A DNA stretch of 64,000 nt from CAZPNX01 sp964518765 (GCA_964518765.1 CAZFJC010000007.1:38796-102795); one strand, 5' to 3'. Numbered from the stretch's first letter, positions 8,418 through 16,327 are shown. Numbers and translations: made by a program. Notes: generated by a model from the sequence alone, not told the origin.

Positions 8418-9287
8418 ATGAGGGTCGGCTATTGCGCCATCGCCGGCAGGCCCAACGCCGGAAAATCCACCCTGCTGAACGCCCTGCTGGGCGTGAAGTT
8501 GGCGGCGGTCAGCCGGAGGCCGCAGACCACTCGGGCCAGGGTGTTGGGGGTGGACAGCGGTCCGGGCCACCAAATAATCTTCCTGGACACCCCAGGTCTG
8601 CTGGAGCCCAAGTACCTGATGCAGAAAAGCCTGCTGAAGATCGCCCAGGCCAGCATCCGGGAATCCGACCTCCAAGCCTACCTGGTGGACGCCTACAAGG
8701 GCTTCCAGGATGAGGATCTGAAGTTCCTGTCAGCGCTGGGCAGAAAGAAAACCATCATCGTCCTCAACAAGATAGACCTGATAACCAAGGAGGCTCTGCT
8801 GCCACTGATAGCCGACGTCAACTCGAAGATCGGCATCGAAGACATCTACCCGGTGTCCGCCCTGCGCAAGTTCGGGCTGGACGAGCTGAGGCGGGGCATC
8901 ATCGCCATGCTGCCGGATGGACAGCCGTTATATGAACCGGAGACGCTGACCGACCAACCGGAAAAGTTCTTTGTGGCCGAGATCGTGCGCGAGAAGCTGT
9001 TCGAGCTGTGCGGGGCCGAGGTGCCCTACGCCACGGCGGTGGTCATCGACGCCTTCAAAGAGCAGCCGGGGCGAAAGGACCTGATCCAGGCCACGGTCTG
9101 GGTGGAGCGTCAATCCCAAAAACCCATAGTGGTGGGCCAGGGGGGCAGGAAGATAAAGGCCATCGGCATCGCCGCCCGCAGGGAGATCGAGGAGTTCCTG
9201 GGACGGCCGGTCTTCCTGGAGCTGTTCGTCAAGGTCAAGGAGAAGTGGCGGGAGCGGGAGGGGGATCTGAGGGAGCTTGGCCTATAG
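8418..9287 (+). CDS. era: GTPase Era
   Basis: Era is an essential GTPase that assists 16S rRNA maturation and 30S assembly. The 289-residue protein has G1 GRPNAGKST at residues 10-18, the RRPQTTR switch region, G3 DTPG, G4 NKID, G5 SAL, and a C-terminal KH RNA-binding domain with GQGGRKIKAIG. All parts are intact. It starts 42 bp after the DUF4833 gene without a clear Shine-Dalgarno, and tandem palindromes fill the gap. It is probably the last large gene of the leftmost plus-strand run. Confidence 0.98.
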   Translation: MRVGYCAIAGRPNAGKSTLLNALLGVKLAAVSRRPQTTRARVLGVDSGPGHQIIFLDTPGLLEPKYLMQKSLLKIAQASIRESDLQAYLVDAYKGFQDEDLKFLSALGRKKTIIVLNKIDLITKEALLPLIADVNSKIGIEDIYPVSALRKFGLDELRRGIIAMLPDGQPLYEPETLTDQPEKFFVAEIVREKLFELCGAEVPYATAVVIDAFKEQPGRKDLIQATVWVERQSQKPIVVGQGGRKIKAIGIAARREIEEFLGRPVFLELFVKVKEKWREREGDLRELGL

Positions 9288-9365
9288 GGTAGATCACGAA
9301 AAGCGCACCAAGAGAATAAGATCGACGCTGAACGGAAACCATCAACTCTAAAAAAGGGAGAACCC

Positions 9366-9464
9366 ATGCCCGATTACGCCGAATGGGTGCTGGACGGCGA
9401 CGAGGTAGGGAAGGTCAACGTTAAGAATCTGCTGGGGAAGGCCGGCTGGAAACAGGTTGGATGA
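9366..9464 (+). CDS. Possible 32-residue small protein
   Basis: A short open frame (MPDYAEWVLDGDEVGKVNVK... to KQVG) with a well-placed GGGAG ribosome site 6 bp before ATG, lying 78 bp after era. The peptide is mildly acidic and ends in a short basic helix. There is no membrane segment and I recognise no family. It marks the border between high-GC coding DNA and a very AT-rich stretch, so it may be the stump of a truncated gene rather than a functional micro-protein. Confidence 0.35.
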   Translation: MPDYAEWVLDGDEVGKVNVKNLLGKAGWKQVG

Positions 9465-9870
9465 ACCCTGCCGTTTAAATATGGCCCGCACTCCGTGTCT
9501 TATTTAAAAAGTAGAAATACGGAAATTGCAGTATAGCTTTAAGCGTAGGAAAAAACATTGACAATAAAGTAAAATACTTTTATAATTGGGTCTTCTGGGT
9601 TTGTAGTGGGTAAAAATAAGGATTAAATCGTTGTTTCCCTAAAGGTTTGATCTTATAAAGACTGTAAAATCAAGAGGTTTCTGATTTCTATACTTAACTT
9701 AATTTCAGTTAAGATGGTTACAAGCGCACGAGACAAGTTTTAAATTGATTTTATCGTTTGTAAATCATTGACAGTACTTATAATACAAGGCTGGTTTCCA
9801 CAAAAAGACCCACACTAAACCCGGAAGAGCCTTATAATTTAAGCAACATAAGACAAGAAAGGAAGAGAAA
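9465..9870 (+). other. AT-rich non-coding leader region
   Basis: About 406 bp with no plausible gene. It is strikingly AT-rich beside its high-GC neighbours. It holds one perfect sigma-70 promoter (9558-9586), a short inverted repeat CTTAAC...GTTAAG near 9693-9715, and a second isolated TATAAT at 9779-9784. If the perfect promoter drives the next gene, its transcript has a leader of about 275 nt. Confidence 0.7.
9558..9586 (+). promoter_or_regulatory. Perfect sigma-70 promoter
   Basis: TTGACA (9558-9563), a 17-bp spacer and TATAAT (9581-9586) match the consensus exactly. Transcription would start near 9593 and read toward the secreted Asp-box gene at 9871. Confidence 0.8.
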
Positions 9871-11529
9871 ATGGTCATCAGATCATTGGCAGCGGCACTG
9901 CTGATCCTCTCCTGGCCGTTGGCCTCCATGGCGGCGGACCAGGACCCGGGCATTTCACCCAACGTCGTCAGGAAGCCTATCCTGAAGCTTTGTGCGGATA
10001 CCCCTGAAGAGCCTCCTATTTTGGGAGCATGCCCAATACCGCAACAAAGCCGGGCAGAAAAGGAAGAGTTGGGTTCGGCCTCGCCCAAATGGGGGGACGA
10101 TTTCCTGGTCGACGCAGAAACTTTCACCTCCACGGGAAGGCTGTCGCTGGACCACGCGGAGAACGGGGACCTTTTTGTGGGGAGCTTGAACCCGAACGGC
10201 TCGCCCCAGGACACCTTTTTTATTTACAAGTCGACGGACCACGGTGAAAATTGGAGCTTGTCCGCTTACTATGCGACAAACACCTCGGGAAGCGATTCGA
10301 TAGTCGACGGAATAATCAGGGTGGGGAGGGGGGCGAACCCCTGGGTCTACATGTTCGTCCATTGCTCCACCAGCGGCGGACGGCTATGGTTCAGGAGGTT
10401 CCGGGCCGACTTCAGCGCGGTATCGCCCTGGGTGTCGATAATGAGGGGGGACTCGCTGAGGGGCTTCACCGTGGACCGGAACGCCGGGGACACCCTGTTT
10501 ATTGCCTTGCACCACATAGACGGCAGCACTTACACAAACCTTAGGGTTTATGCATCCTTCGATTCGGGCGACACCTGGGCCAGTGTAGCAAACGTCGCGG
10601 CTTCTCCTGCTATCGCTACTCAACAATCTCAGATCGTGACCGGCGGGGACGGCAATGTATTTCTCTCCTACCTTTTATCGGGCACGAACCGTTTAAGGCT
10701 GAGGCGCTATACCGATAATATCGTTGGAGGGACGACGTCCGCCACCTACCTGGATTCGATGTTCACCATCGACACCATAGGCATGATGGCCCTGGCCGCA
10801 CAGCGATCCGGCCATAGGGACAGCCAAACCGTCTGGGTGCTCAATGTCCACAAACACGCCGGTGCAAACCCGGACATCCACCTGACATACAGCACGGACG
10901 GAGGCCAGACCTGGTCGGCGACCACGGAGTGGCCGTTCAACGAGCCATCGATGAACACGATAGCGGCCAAGTTCGCGGAGGATTACCCCGTTCCCCTCGT
11001 CGTCGCCGCCGCCAAGTCAACCGACGGCATGCAGTTGATAACGGGTTGGTCCAACAGCGCCGACCCCGGATCCTGGAACAACAAGGATACCATCAATGAT
11101 TACCGACTGACCGGGATGGGCTCGCTGGCGCCGGCCGTAGATCTGGTGTACGAGAGCTCCGGCACCCAGGTCATATACAAGAGGTACGGTACAGGCTTCA
11201 TTTACACCGACTGGTGGGGCAACACCGCCAGCGGGGTGATGGGCGAGCCGGAGCTGCCGCCAGCGCCCAGCGCCATCAGGGCCCAGGCGCGGCCGAACCC
11301 GGCGGGAAGGTCGGCCAACATCTGTTTTCAGCTGAATGGCCGCGGCAAGGTGAGGATTTCGCTGTACGACCTGACGGGACGCCGCATGGCGGAGATTTTC
11401 TCCGGCGAACTCGAACGGGGAGCCCACCAAGTAGCGGTAGGTACCGAGGGTTTGTCGCCCGGGGTCTACATATACCGGATAGTAGCTGATGGACGCTCCG
11501 CGACCGGAAGGATGGTTATCGCCAGATAA
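9871..11529 (+). CDS. Secreted Asp-box (BNR) protein with T9SS sorting domain
   Basis: A 552-residue exported protein. The signal peptide (VIRSLAAALLILSWPLASMA) is followed by a beta-propeller-like body with Asp-box motifs STDHGENWS, SFDSGDTWA and STDGGQTWS, as in sialidases and other BNR-repeat proteins. The sialidase arginine triad and Tyr-Glu pair were not identified, so no enzyme activity is claimed. Residues about 465-552 are a type A T9SS C-terminal domain: PNPAGRSANICFQL, VRISLYDLTGRRM and LSPGVYIYRIVADG. That domain directs export across the outer membrane in bacteria with a type IX system. The ribosome site AAGGAAG is good. A strong two-way terminator follows. Confidence 0.88.
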   Translation: MVIRSLAAALLILSWPLASMAADQDPGISPNVVRKPILKLCADTPEEPPILGACPIPQQSRAEKEELGSASPKWGDDFLVDAETFTSTGRLSLDHAENGDLFVGSLNPNGSPQDTFFIYKSTDHGENWSLSAYYATNTSGSDSIVDGIIRVGRGANPWVYMFVHCSTSGGRLWFRRFRADFSAVSPWVSIMRGDSLRGFTVDRNAGDTLFIALHHIDGSTYTNLRVYASFDSGDTWASVANVAASPAIATQQSQIVTGGDGNVFLSYLLSGTNRLRLRRYTDNIVGGTTSATYLDSMFTIDTIGMMALAAQRSGHRDSQTVWVLNVHKHAGANPDIHLTYSTDGGQTWSATTEWPFNEPSMNTIAAKFAEDYPVPLVVAAAKSTDGMQLITGWSNSADPGSWNNKDTINDYRLTGMGSLAPAVDLVYESSGTQVIYKRYGTGFIYTDWWGNTASGVMGEPELPPAPSAIRAQARPNPAGRSANICFQLNGRGKVRISLYDLTGRRMAEIFSGELERGAHQVAVGTEGLSPGVYIYRIVADGRSATGRMVIAR

Positions 11530-11544
11530 AAAGGCCGGAAAGAA

Positions 11545-11578
11545 AAAGAACGGCGCTCGGAGGAGCGCCGTTCTTTTT
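11545..11578. terminator. Bidirectional intrinsic terminator
   Basis: A 14-bp perfect stem (AAAGAACGGCGCTC and its complement) with a GGAG loop is followed by a T-run on the plus strand and preceded by an A-run that gives a T-run on the minus strand. It lies between the convergent T9SS cargo gene and mltG and can serve both. Confidence 0.92.
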
Positions 11579-11601
11579 ATATAATGGGGGCCTTTGGGGG
11601 A

Positions 11602-12615
11602 TCAGCGCCCCTTCAGCCTTTCGCAGAGGTTCTTGGCCCGGATGTGCTCCTGCAGGGTGCGGCTGAAGATGTGGCCGCCGTCTCCGCGGGAGACGAAGTA
11701 AAGGTAGTCGGTTTTTGCCGGGAATACCGCGGCCTCAAGCGAGGCCCGGCCAGGATTGCTAATGGGCCCCGGGGGTAACCCTATATTTCTATAGGTATTA
11801 TAGGGCGAGTCTATCTTGAGGTCGGCGTAGGTGAGTCTGGTGTTCTTATGCCTGGGGAGTATGTATTCTATCGAGGCGCAGGATTCCAGGGGCCGATAAA
11901 GCCGAAGCCGGTTATAGAACACCGAGGCGATGATGGCCCGCTCCGAGTCCACCTGGGCCTCGCGCTCCACCAGCGAGGCCATGATTACGGCCTGGTGCTT
12001 CGTCAGCTTGCGAGAATCGAGCTGCCTGGGCCAGGAGGTGTCGAAATTGGAACGGAAGTTAGCCAGCATGGCCTCGGCCGCCCGTCGAGGTGTGGTGCCC
12101 CACTCGAAGTCGTAAGTATCCGGGTAGAGGTAGCCCTCGAGGTTCTGGGCCGGGATGTTCTCGCGCCCCAGCAGCTTTGGATCGCGGCAGACATCCATGA
12201 AGCCCAGGCTGTCAACGCCGGCCTGTTGCTGGAGGATACCGGCGATGCGGGCCATGGTCAAGCCCTCGGCCACGATCACCTTATGGTAGGCCACCGCCCC
12301 GGCCCGCAGCTTCATCAAGGCCTGCCAGGTAGACAAAGGCATCACAAAACGATAGCGGCCGGCTTTTAGGCTCCTATTCAAGCCCAGTAGACAGGCGGCC
12401 ATCTGGAAGGTTTTGGGATGGCTGATGACGCCGCCCTCGGCTAAAAGTTTGGCGATGGCCGCGGTCGACGAGCCTTTGGGCACTGTCAGCGAGCGGGCCT
12501 CCCAGGAGAGGCCAGGCATGGGGGGGAAGAAGAGGACGTAGGCGACGTAAGCCGCGGCTAAGGCAACCGCAGCCGTTATTGCGAAGTTAAACACCTTACT
12601 GCGTTTTTTTGCCAT
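11602..12615 (-). CDS. mltG: Endolytic murein transglycosylase MltG
   Basis: MltG cuts nascent peptidoglycan strands and releases them from the synthases. The 337-residue protein has an N-terminal membrane helix (about residues 9-31), a LysM-like region (SLTVPKGSSTAAIAKLL) and the YceG core: EGYLYPDTYDF, the catalytic-glutamate block ASLVEREAQ and the GLPPGPISNPG signature. It overlaps the upstream ruvX by 20 bp, a common pairing (ruvX-mltG). It is the last gene of the long minus-strand translation cluster and ends 24 bp before the shared terminator. Confidence 0.95.
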   Translation of the reverse strand: MAKKRSKVFNFAITAAVALAAAYVAYVLFFPPMPGLSWEARSLTVPKGSSTAAIAKLLAEGGVISHPKTFQMAACLLGLNRSLKAGRYRFVMPLSTWQALMKLRAGAVAYHKVIVAEGLTMARIAGILQQQAGVDSLGFMDVCRDPKLLGRENIPAQNLEGYLYPDTYDFEWGTTPRRAAEAMLANFRSNFDTSWPRQLDSRKLTKHQAVIMASLVEREAQVDSERAIIASVFYNRLRLYRPLESCASIEYILPRHKNTRLTYADLKIDSPYNTYRNIGLPPGPISNPGRASLEAAVFPAKTDYLYFVSRGDGGHIFSRTLQEHIRAKNLCERLKGR

Positions 12616-13027
12616 GGCAGCTGAGGTAATCGGTCAGTATGATGGAGGCCGAGATCCGGTCCAGGGCCTTCTTCCGGCCCTTCAACCTGTAGCCCATCTC
12701 GTACATAGTTTGCTGGGCGATGCGGCTGCTGAGCCGCTCGTCGAACAGGTGCACCGGGAGCAGGAAATCCCTTTCCAACCTTTCCCTGGCCTGGAGCACA
12801 AACGGGGTGAGGTCGGTATCGGTGCCGTCCAGCTTACGGGGCAGGCCGAGGACCAGCTCGGCAACCGAGTAGCCGGAGATGATCGGCGCCAGCTGGGCGA
12901 CCAGATCGTCCAGCCCCTTGATCTCGATGGTGGGCAGGCCCTGGGCGGTCATCCCCAGCTCGTCGCTGACGGCCATCCCCACCCGGCGTTTTCCCAGGTC
13001 CAGGCAGAGAAGGCGGGGGACGCTCAT
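12596..13027 (-). CDS. ruvX: YqgF/RuvX RNase H-like resolvase family protein
   Basis: A 143-residue RNase H-fold protein, the usual family length. The acidic motif CLDLGKRRVGMA lies at residues 8-19, followed by LVLGLPRKLDG and FDERLSS, and the final Asp near ALDRISASIIL. Family members are implicated in 16S rRNA 5' processing and were earlier annotated as Holliday junction resolvases. The start overlaps the NUDIX gene stop by 4 bp (ATGA), and the end overlaps mltG. Confidence 0.94.
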   Translation of the reverse strand: MSVPRLLCLDLGKRRVGMAVSDELGMTAQGLPTIEIKGLDDLVAQLAPIISGYSVAELVLGLPRKLDGTDTDLTPFVLQARERLERDFLLPVHLFDERLSSRIAQQTMYEMGYRLKGRKKALDRISASIILTDYLSCHGKKTQ

Positions 13028-13527
13028 TTTCCGCCCTTTTTAATCAGGTCGTCGATGGCCCGACGGTGGGCCCGGAAGGCTAGGCGGGGGAGCCTGCCGA
13101 CCGGGAACCATCCTATCTCCGAGGCGTCGTCGCCTGCCTGCGGCCTGCCGGATAAAACCGTCCCCCGATAGACAATGAGAATAGCGTGGGTGCGGGGATC
13201 GTCGTGTCCGCTGTAAACCCCCACCAGCTTTCCCACTTTGATCCCGAGCCCGGTCTCCTCCAGGGTTTCCCGAGAGGCGCATTCTTCAGGGCTCTCCTCG
13301 TACTCCATGAACCCGGCCGGCATCGACCATAGTCCGGGGTAGGGGGAGTATTTCCTCCTGACCAGAAGCAGGCGGCCGGCGCGGAGGATCAGCACCCCGA
13401 CGGCGGGGGTGGGATTGAGGTAATGGATGAAGCCGCAAGACGGGCAGACGCGGCGGCGTCGGCCGTCTAGGACGCGGACGGACAGGGGAGATCCGCAGCT
13501 GGGGCAGAAGCGGAAGTGACGGGACAT
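13024..13527 (-). CDS. NUDIX hydrolase with N-terminal zinc ribbon
   Basis: A 167-residue protein. The first 30 residues hold two CxxC pairs (CPSCGSPL and CPSCGFIHY) forming a zinc ribbon. The NUDIX domain follows with the box GFMEYEESPEECASRETLEE, ending in an intact REtxEE core. The layout matches NudC-like or ADP-ribose/NADH pyrophosphatase-type NUDIX enzymes; the substrate is not decided. The start at 13527 (MSRHFRF) is preferred, because a longer frame would run into rpmB and through a terminator hairpin. The hairpin's T-run ends right at the ATG. Confidence 0.9.
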   Translation of the reverse strand: MSRHFRFCPSCGSPLSVRVLDGRRRRVCPSCGFIHYLNPTPAVGVLILRAGRLLLVRRKYSPYPGLWSMPAGFMEYEESPEECASRETLEETGLGIKVGKLVGVYSGHDDPRTHAILIVYRGTVLSGRPQAGDDASEIGWFPVGRLPRLAFRAHRRAIDDLIKKGGK

Positions 13528-13560
13528 AAGAAAAGGCTGCTCGGCCTTGGCCGGCAGCCT
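13528..13560 (-). terminator. Intrinsic terminator after rpmB
   Basis: On the minus strand AGGCTGC pairs with GCAGCCT, with an inner CGGC/GCCG stem, and TTTTCTT follows. It sits between rpmB and the NUDIX gene, with the T-run touching the NUDIX start codon. It may act as an attenuator that lowers expression of NUDIX-ruvX-mltG relative to the ribosomal genes. Confidence 0.75.
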
Positions 13561-13565
13561 CTTTC

Positions 13566-13757
13566 TCACTTGGATTTCTTGACTTTGCCGGAGCGGAGGC
13601 AGGAGGTGCAAACGTTGATCCGCCTAACCTTGCCGTCGAACTCAGCCTTGACCCTCTGGAGGTTCGGATTCCAGCGTCGGGGGCCTTTATTGTTGGCGTG
13701 GCTGACGGAATGGCCGAAGGTCGCCCCCTTGCCGCATATATCGCATATGCGCGGCAT
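13566..13757 (-). CDS. rpmB: 50S ribosomal protein L28
   Basis: A 63-residue L28 of the zinc-binding type: CDICGK near the N-terminus and CTSCLRSGKV near the C-terminus form the four-cysteine site. The body motif GHSVSHANNKGPRRWNPNLQ is diagnostic. L28 stabilises 50S and inter-subunit contacts. The strong hairpin right after the gene fits a highly expressed cistron with its own terminator. Confidence 0.97.
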   Translation of the reverse strand: MPRICDICGKGATFGHSVSHANNKGPRRWNPNLQRVKAEFDGKVRRINVCTSCLRSGKVKKSK

Positions 13758-13792
13758 CTTGTGGTCCTTTCGATTGGGTGATGTTTTCGTGT

Positions 13793-14140
13793 TTATTCAG
13801 AGATCCAGTAGAGGAAGCGGCCGCAGTTGCCGCAGGTTGATATCTTCTGGTTGCGCTCGGTGTCGCTGGCCTGGGCGGTAGGCATCCTGATGTAGCAGCC
13901 GCAGCAGATGCTGTTTATCACTGGCACCACCGGGCGGCCGTAGCGTTCCTTCAGCTTGCGGTAGCGGGCAATGATGGCCGGATCCACCTGCCGCTCAATG
14001 TCGGTCCGAGCCTGGATGATGTGCTCCAGGCCGTCGATCTTGAAACCCAGGGCCTTTTGGTTGGCCGCCTCGTCGGTGGCCTCCTTGATGGTCAGCTCAA
14101 GATCGTGCAGGGTTACCAGAAGTTCCAGTTGGGGATGCAT
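13793..14140 (-). CDS. C4-type zinc ribbon protein
   Basis: A 115-residue protein. The first two thirds are a helical coiled-coil (LELLVTLHDLELTIKEA), and the C-terminal third has two cysteine knuckles (CCGCYIRM and CGNCGRFLYW), the plan of the short C4 zinc-ribbon family related to DUF164/CT398 proteins. The function is unknown; relatives are linked to flagellar or secretion ATPases or to RNA. The ATG at 14140 has a clean AGGA site. An in-frame codon 12 residues upstream is less likely. It lies between rpmB and the EIIA gene on the same strand. Confidence 0.75.
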   Translation of the reverse strand: MHPQLELLVTLHDLELTIKEATDEAANQKALGFKIDGLEHIIQARTDIERQVDPAIIARYRKLKERYGRPVVPVINSICCGCYIRMPTAQASDTERNQKISTCGNCGRFLYWISE

Positions 14141-14209
14141 GGCTATTTTCCTATATTGACGGATTGGCGTGGGCACTACATACGCTCGCGCCGGCGGCCG
14201 AGCCCTTGA

Positions 14210-14683
14210 CTACAGGTCCTTTTCCAGCTGGGCCAGCCGCTCGATGAACTCGGCTGGGGTCTCCACCGAGTACAGGGGATCGTTGGCCGACAGATCCTTG
14301 GCAAGCTGGGCTATCCTTCCCAGGGTGATCAGGTACATGTTCTTGGGGTCATGGGGAGGGGCGATGATCAACAGGAAGATCCTGGCCGGCTTCTTGTCGA
14401 TGGAGCCGAAATCAATCCCGGCCTTGCTGCGCCCGGCGATCAAGGTCAGCGAGTTCAGCATCAGGGAGCGGCAGTGGGGGATGGCCACGCCGCGGCCGAT
14501 GCCGGTGGAGCCCAGCTCTTCGCGCTGTTTGAGGTTGACCAGCAGGATCTGTTGGGCCTTCTCGCCCAGGGGGGTCATGCCCACCAGCTCCTTGAGGATG
14601 CCGTCCCGGTTGGAAGACTTCAGGGCCAGGTTGACCATGCCGGGCTTAAGCAGCCCGGCCAAGCTCACTGTCGCACCACCCAT
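14210..14683 (-). CDS. Stand-alone PTS EIIA (fructose/Ntr-type) protein
   Basis: A 157-residue single-domain EIIA of the type-2 (mannitol/fructose/nitrogen) class. The phospho-acceptor motif GRGVAIPHCRS is intact, followed by DKKPARIFLLIIAPP and the C-terminal helix LAQLEKDL. No EI, HPr, EIIB or EIIC gene is nearby, so it is more likely a regulatory phospho-protein of the PtsN kind than part of a sugar importer. It overlaps the 3' end of rplI by 19 bp, which ties its synthesis to a ribosomal-protein operon. A second copy of the same domain sits in the broken SulP gene at 1633-3103. Confidence 0.9.
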   Translation of the reverse strand: MGGATVSLAGLLKPGMVNLALKSSNRDGILKELVGMTPLGEKAQQILLVNLKQREELGSTGIGRGVAIPHCRSLMLNSLTLIAGRSKAGIDFGSIDKKPARIFLLIIAPPHDPKNMYLITLGRIAQLAKDLSANDPLYSVETPAEFIERLAQLEKDL

Positions 14684-15108
14684 AGCTTCACCGTCGCCTC
14701 CACCTCGGGGTGGAGTTTAATAGGTATATTATAGACCCCCAGCTTTTTGATGGGCTCCTCCAGCTCTATCTTACGCTTGTCGATCTTGATGCCCTGCTGA
14801 GCCATCAGCTCGGCGATGTCGGCGGCGGTCACCGAACCGTAGAGCCGGTCCTCGTCGCCGGCCTGGACGGTGGCGGTGCAGGAGATCTCGTTGATGGCCT
14901 TGGCCTGCTCCTCGGCCAGATGCTTCTTCTGGGATATCTTCAGCTCCTCGTATTTGATGCGGCTCTGGATGCTTCTCAGGGAGGAGTCGGTGGCTGGCAG
15001 GGCCAGGCCCTGGGGGATCAGGTAGTTGCGGGCGTAGCCCGGTTTGACCTCCACCACCTGGGTACGCTTGCCCAGGCTGGGGATATCCTTGGTGAGTATG
15101 ACCTTCAT
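14665..15108 (-). CDS. rplI: 50S ribosomal protein L9
   Basis: A 147-residue L9 with the standard two-domain plan: N-terminal MKVILTKDIPSLGKRTQVVE and GYARNYLIPQGLA, a long connecting helix, and a C-terminal domain with LYGSVTAADIAELM. The start at 15108 has a GGAGGATC ribosome site. A longer frame upstream runs into the rpsR gap and is discarded. The order rpsF-ssb-rpsR-rplI is widely conserved in bacteria. Confidence 0.98.
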   Translation of the reverse strand: MKVILTKDIPSLGKRTQVVEVKPGYARNYLIPQGLALPATDSSLRSIQSRIKYEELKISQKKHLAEEQAKAINEISCTATVQAGDEDRLYGSVTAADIAELMAQQGIKIDKRKIELEEPIKKLGVYNIPIKLHPEVEATVKLWVVRQ

Positions 15109-15122
15109 CTGTGATCCTCCTG

Positions 15123-15380
15123 TCAGCGGTGCTCTGAGATGAAGGGCAGCAGCGCCAGATGACGAGCTCGCTTGACGGCTATGGTCAACAGGCGCTGGTG
15201 GCGGGCGCAATTGCCGGACACCCGGCGGGGGACGATCTTGCCGCGCTCGGTCATGAAGTGCCGGAGCTTCTTGTCGTCGCGGTAGTTGATCTCCTCCGCT
15301 TTTTCCATGCAGAACTTGCAGACCTTGCGGAAGGACGGCCGGCGTTCCCGGGGGCCGTTGGATTGGTTTCGCTTGATCAT
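15123..15380 (-). CDS. rpsR: 30S ribosomal protein S18
   Basis: An 85-residue S18. The core motif INYRDDKKLRHFMTERGKI is followed by SGNCARHQRLLTIAVKRAR, both diagnostic. The N-terminal extension has CKFCMEKAEEI, which with the later Cys gives the zinc-type S18. It lies between the second ssb gene and rplI, 14 bp before rplI. Confidence 0.98.
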   Translation of the reverse strand: MIKRNQSNGPRERRPSFRKVCKFCMEKAEEINYRDDKKLRHFMTERGKIVPRRVSGNCARHQRLLTIAVKRARHLALLPFISEHR

Positions 15381-15441
15381 ATTCCTCGGTTGGATGCGTT
15401 TATGTTTTTTTGTTGTCCGCTGCGGTTGGCTCTTACGTAAG

Positions 15442-15816
15442 CTATTCGTCTATCTCGGCCTCGCCGGACGGAGCCTTCTCCAGGAAACCTATCCGGTCGG
15501 CCCTTATCTCGAGCACCGAGCGTTTCTGTCCGGCCTCGGTCTCCCAGGAGCGGCTTTCCAGACGTCCCTCCACCAGCACCGGGCTTCCCTTGTGCAGATA
15601 ACGGTTGACTAGCTCGGCCACCTTCATCCAGCAGACCACGTTGATGTAGGTGGTGTCGTCCTGCCATTGGCCGGCGGCGTCCTTGTAGCGGCGGTTGTAG
15701 GCCAGGGATACGGTGCAGACCGCTTTGCCAGCCGGGGTGTACCTGAGCTCGGGGTCGCGGGTCAGCCTTCCGGAGATGATGACCCGGTTAATGTTGGGGA
15801 CTTTCAACTCTGACAT
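15442..15816 (-). CDS. ssb: Single-stranded DNA-binding protein, second copy
   Basis: A 124-residue SSB made almost only of the OB-fold: NRVIISGRLTRDPELR, CTVSLAYNRRY, INVVCWMKVAELV and GSPVLVEGRLESRSWE. It lacks the long linker and the acidic DDDLPF-type tip that recruits repair proteins, ending instead GEAEIDE. It sits 10 bp after the first ssb and is clearly a duplicate. It may form mixed tetramers with the full-length SSB, or may have a role that avoids the tip-bound partners. Confidence 0.93.
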   Translation of the reverse strand: MSELKVPNINRVIISGRLTRDPELRYTPAGKAVCTVSLAYNRRYKDAAGQWQDDTTYINVVCWMKVAELVNRYLHKGSPVLVEGRLESRSWETEAGQKRSVLEIRADRIGFLEKAPSGEAEIDE

Positions 15817-15826
15817 GGCGCTGAGC

Positions 15827-16285
15827 CTAGAAGGGGAGGTCGTCGTCGCTCTTACCGTTGTCCAGAGCCGGCTCGGCGTAGGGCTCGGCCGGCGCCGGCG
15901 GCTCGCCCGGCTCTTGGAGGGCGCCTACCTCGCTGCGGAACTCGCGCTCCAGGAACTCTATCCGGTCGGCTCTGATCTCCAGGGTGCTGCGCTTCTGGCC
16001 GTCCTCGGTCTCCCAGGAACGGTTCTGCAGTTTTCCCTCGACCAGCACCGCCCGCCCCTTGGACAGGTATTGGCGGCATAGCTCGGCCAGCTTCTGCCAG
16101 GCCACGATGCCGACGAAGGTAGTCTCCTCCTTGACTTCGCCGGTCGGGCTGCGGAACCGCCGGTTGATGGCGATGGTGAAGTTGGCCACCGGGGTGCCGT
16201 TGGTGGTCTGTCTGACCTCGGGGTCCTTGGTCAAGCGGCCGATGAGAAAAACCCGATTCAGGTTGGCCAGTTTCAGTTCTGGCAT
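15827..16285 (-). CDS. ssb: Single-stranded DNA-binding protein, full length
   Basis: A 152-residue SSB. The OB-fold (NRVFLIGRLTKDPEVR, NFTIAINRRF, FVGIVAWQKLAELC) is followed by a proline- and glutamate-rich linker and the canonical acidic tip SDDDLPF. It coats single-stranded DNA and recruits replication and repair proteins through that tip. It has the normal position between rpsF and rpsR, but here with a paralogue inserted after it. Confidence 0.97.
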   Translation of the reverse strand: MPELKLANLNRVFLIGRLTKDPEVRQTTNGTPVANFTIAINRRFRSPTGEVKEETTFVGIVAWQKLAELCRQYLSKGRAVLVEGKLQNRSWETEDGQKRSTLEIRADRIEFLEREFRSEVGALQEPGEPPAPAEPYAEPALDNGKSDDDLPF

Positions 16286-16327
16286 GCTGCGGTCCCTTCA
16301 AGTAATGGCTTATATGCTTTCCCGATC

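Noticed and set aside
9768..9784. TTGACA and TATAAT only 5 bp apart in the AT-rich leader
   Set aside because: The spacing is far too short for the two boxes to act together, and no good -35 partner for that -10 box is present.
9871..11529. Annotating the Asp-box protein as a sialidase
   Set aside because: Asp-box turns occur in many propellers. The arginine triad and catalytic Tyr-Glu pair were not found.
12596..13027. Naming this gene ruvC because ruvA and ruvB are in the window
   Set aside because: The motifs are those of the YqgF/RuvX family. RuvC has a different length and acidic pattern and usually precedes ruvA.
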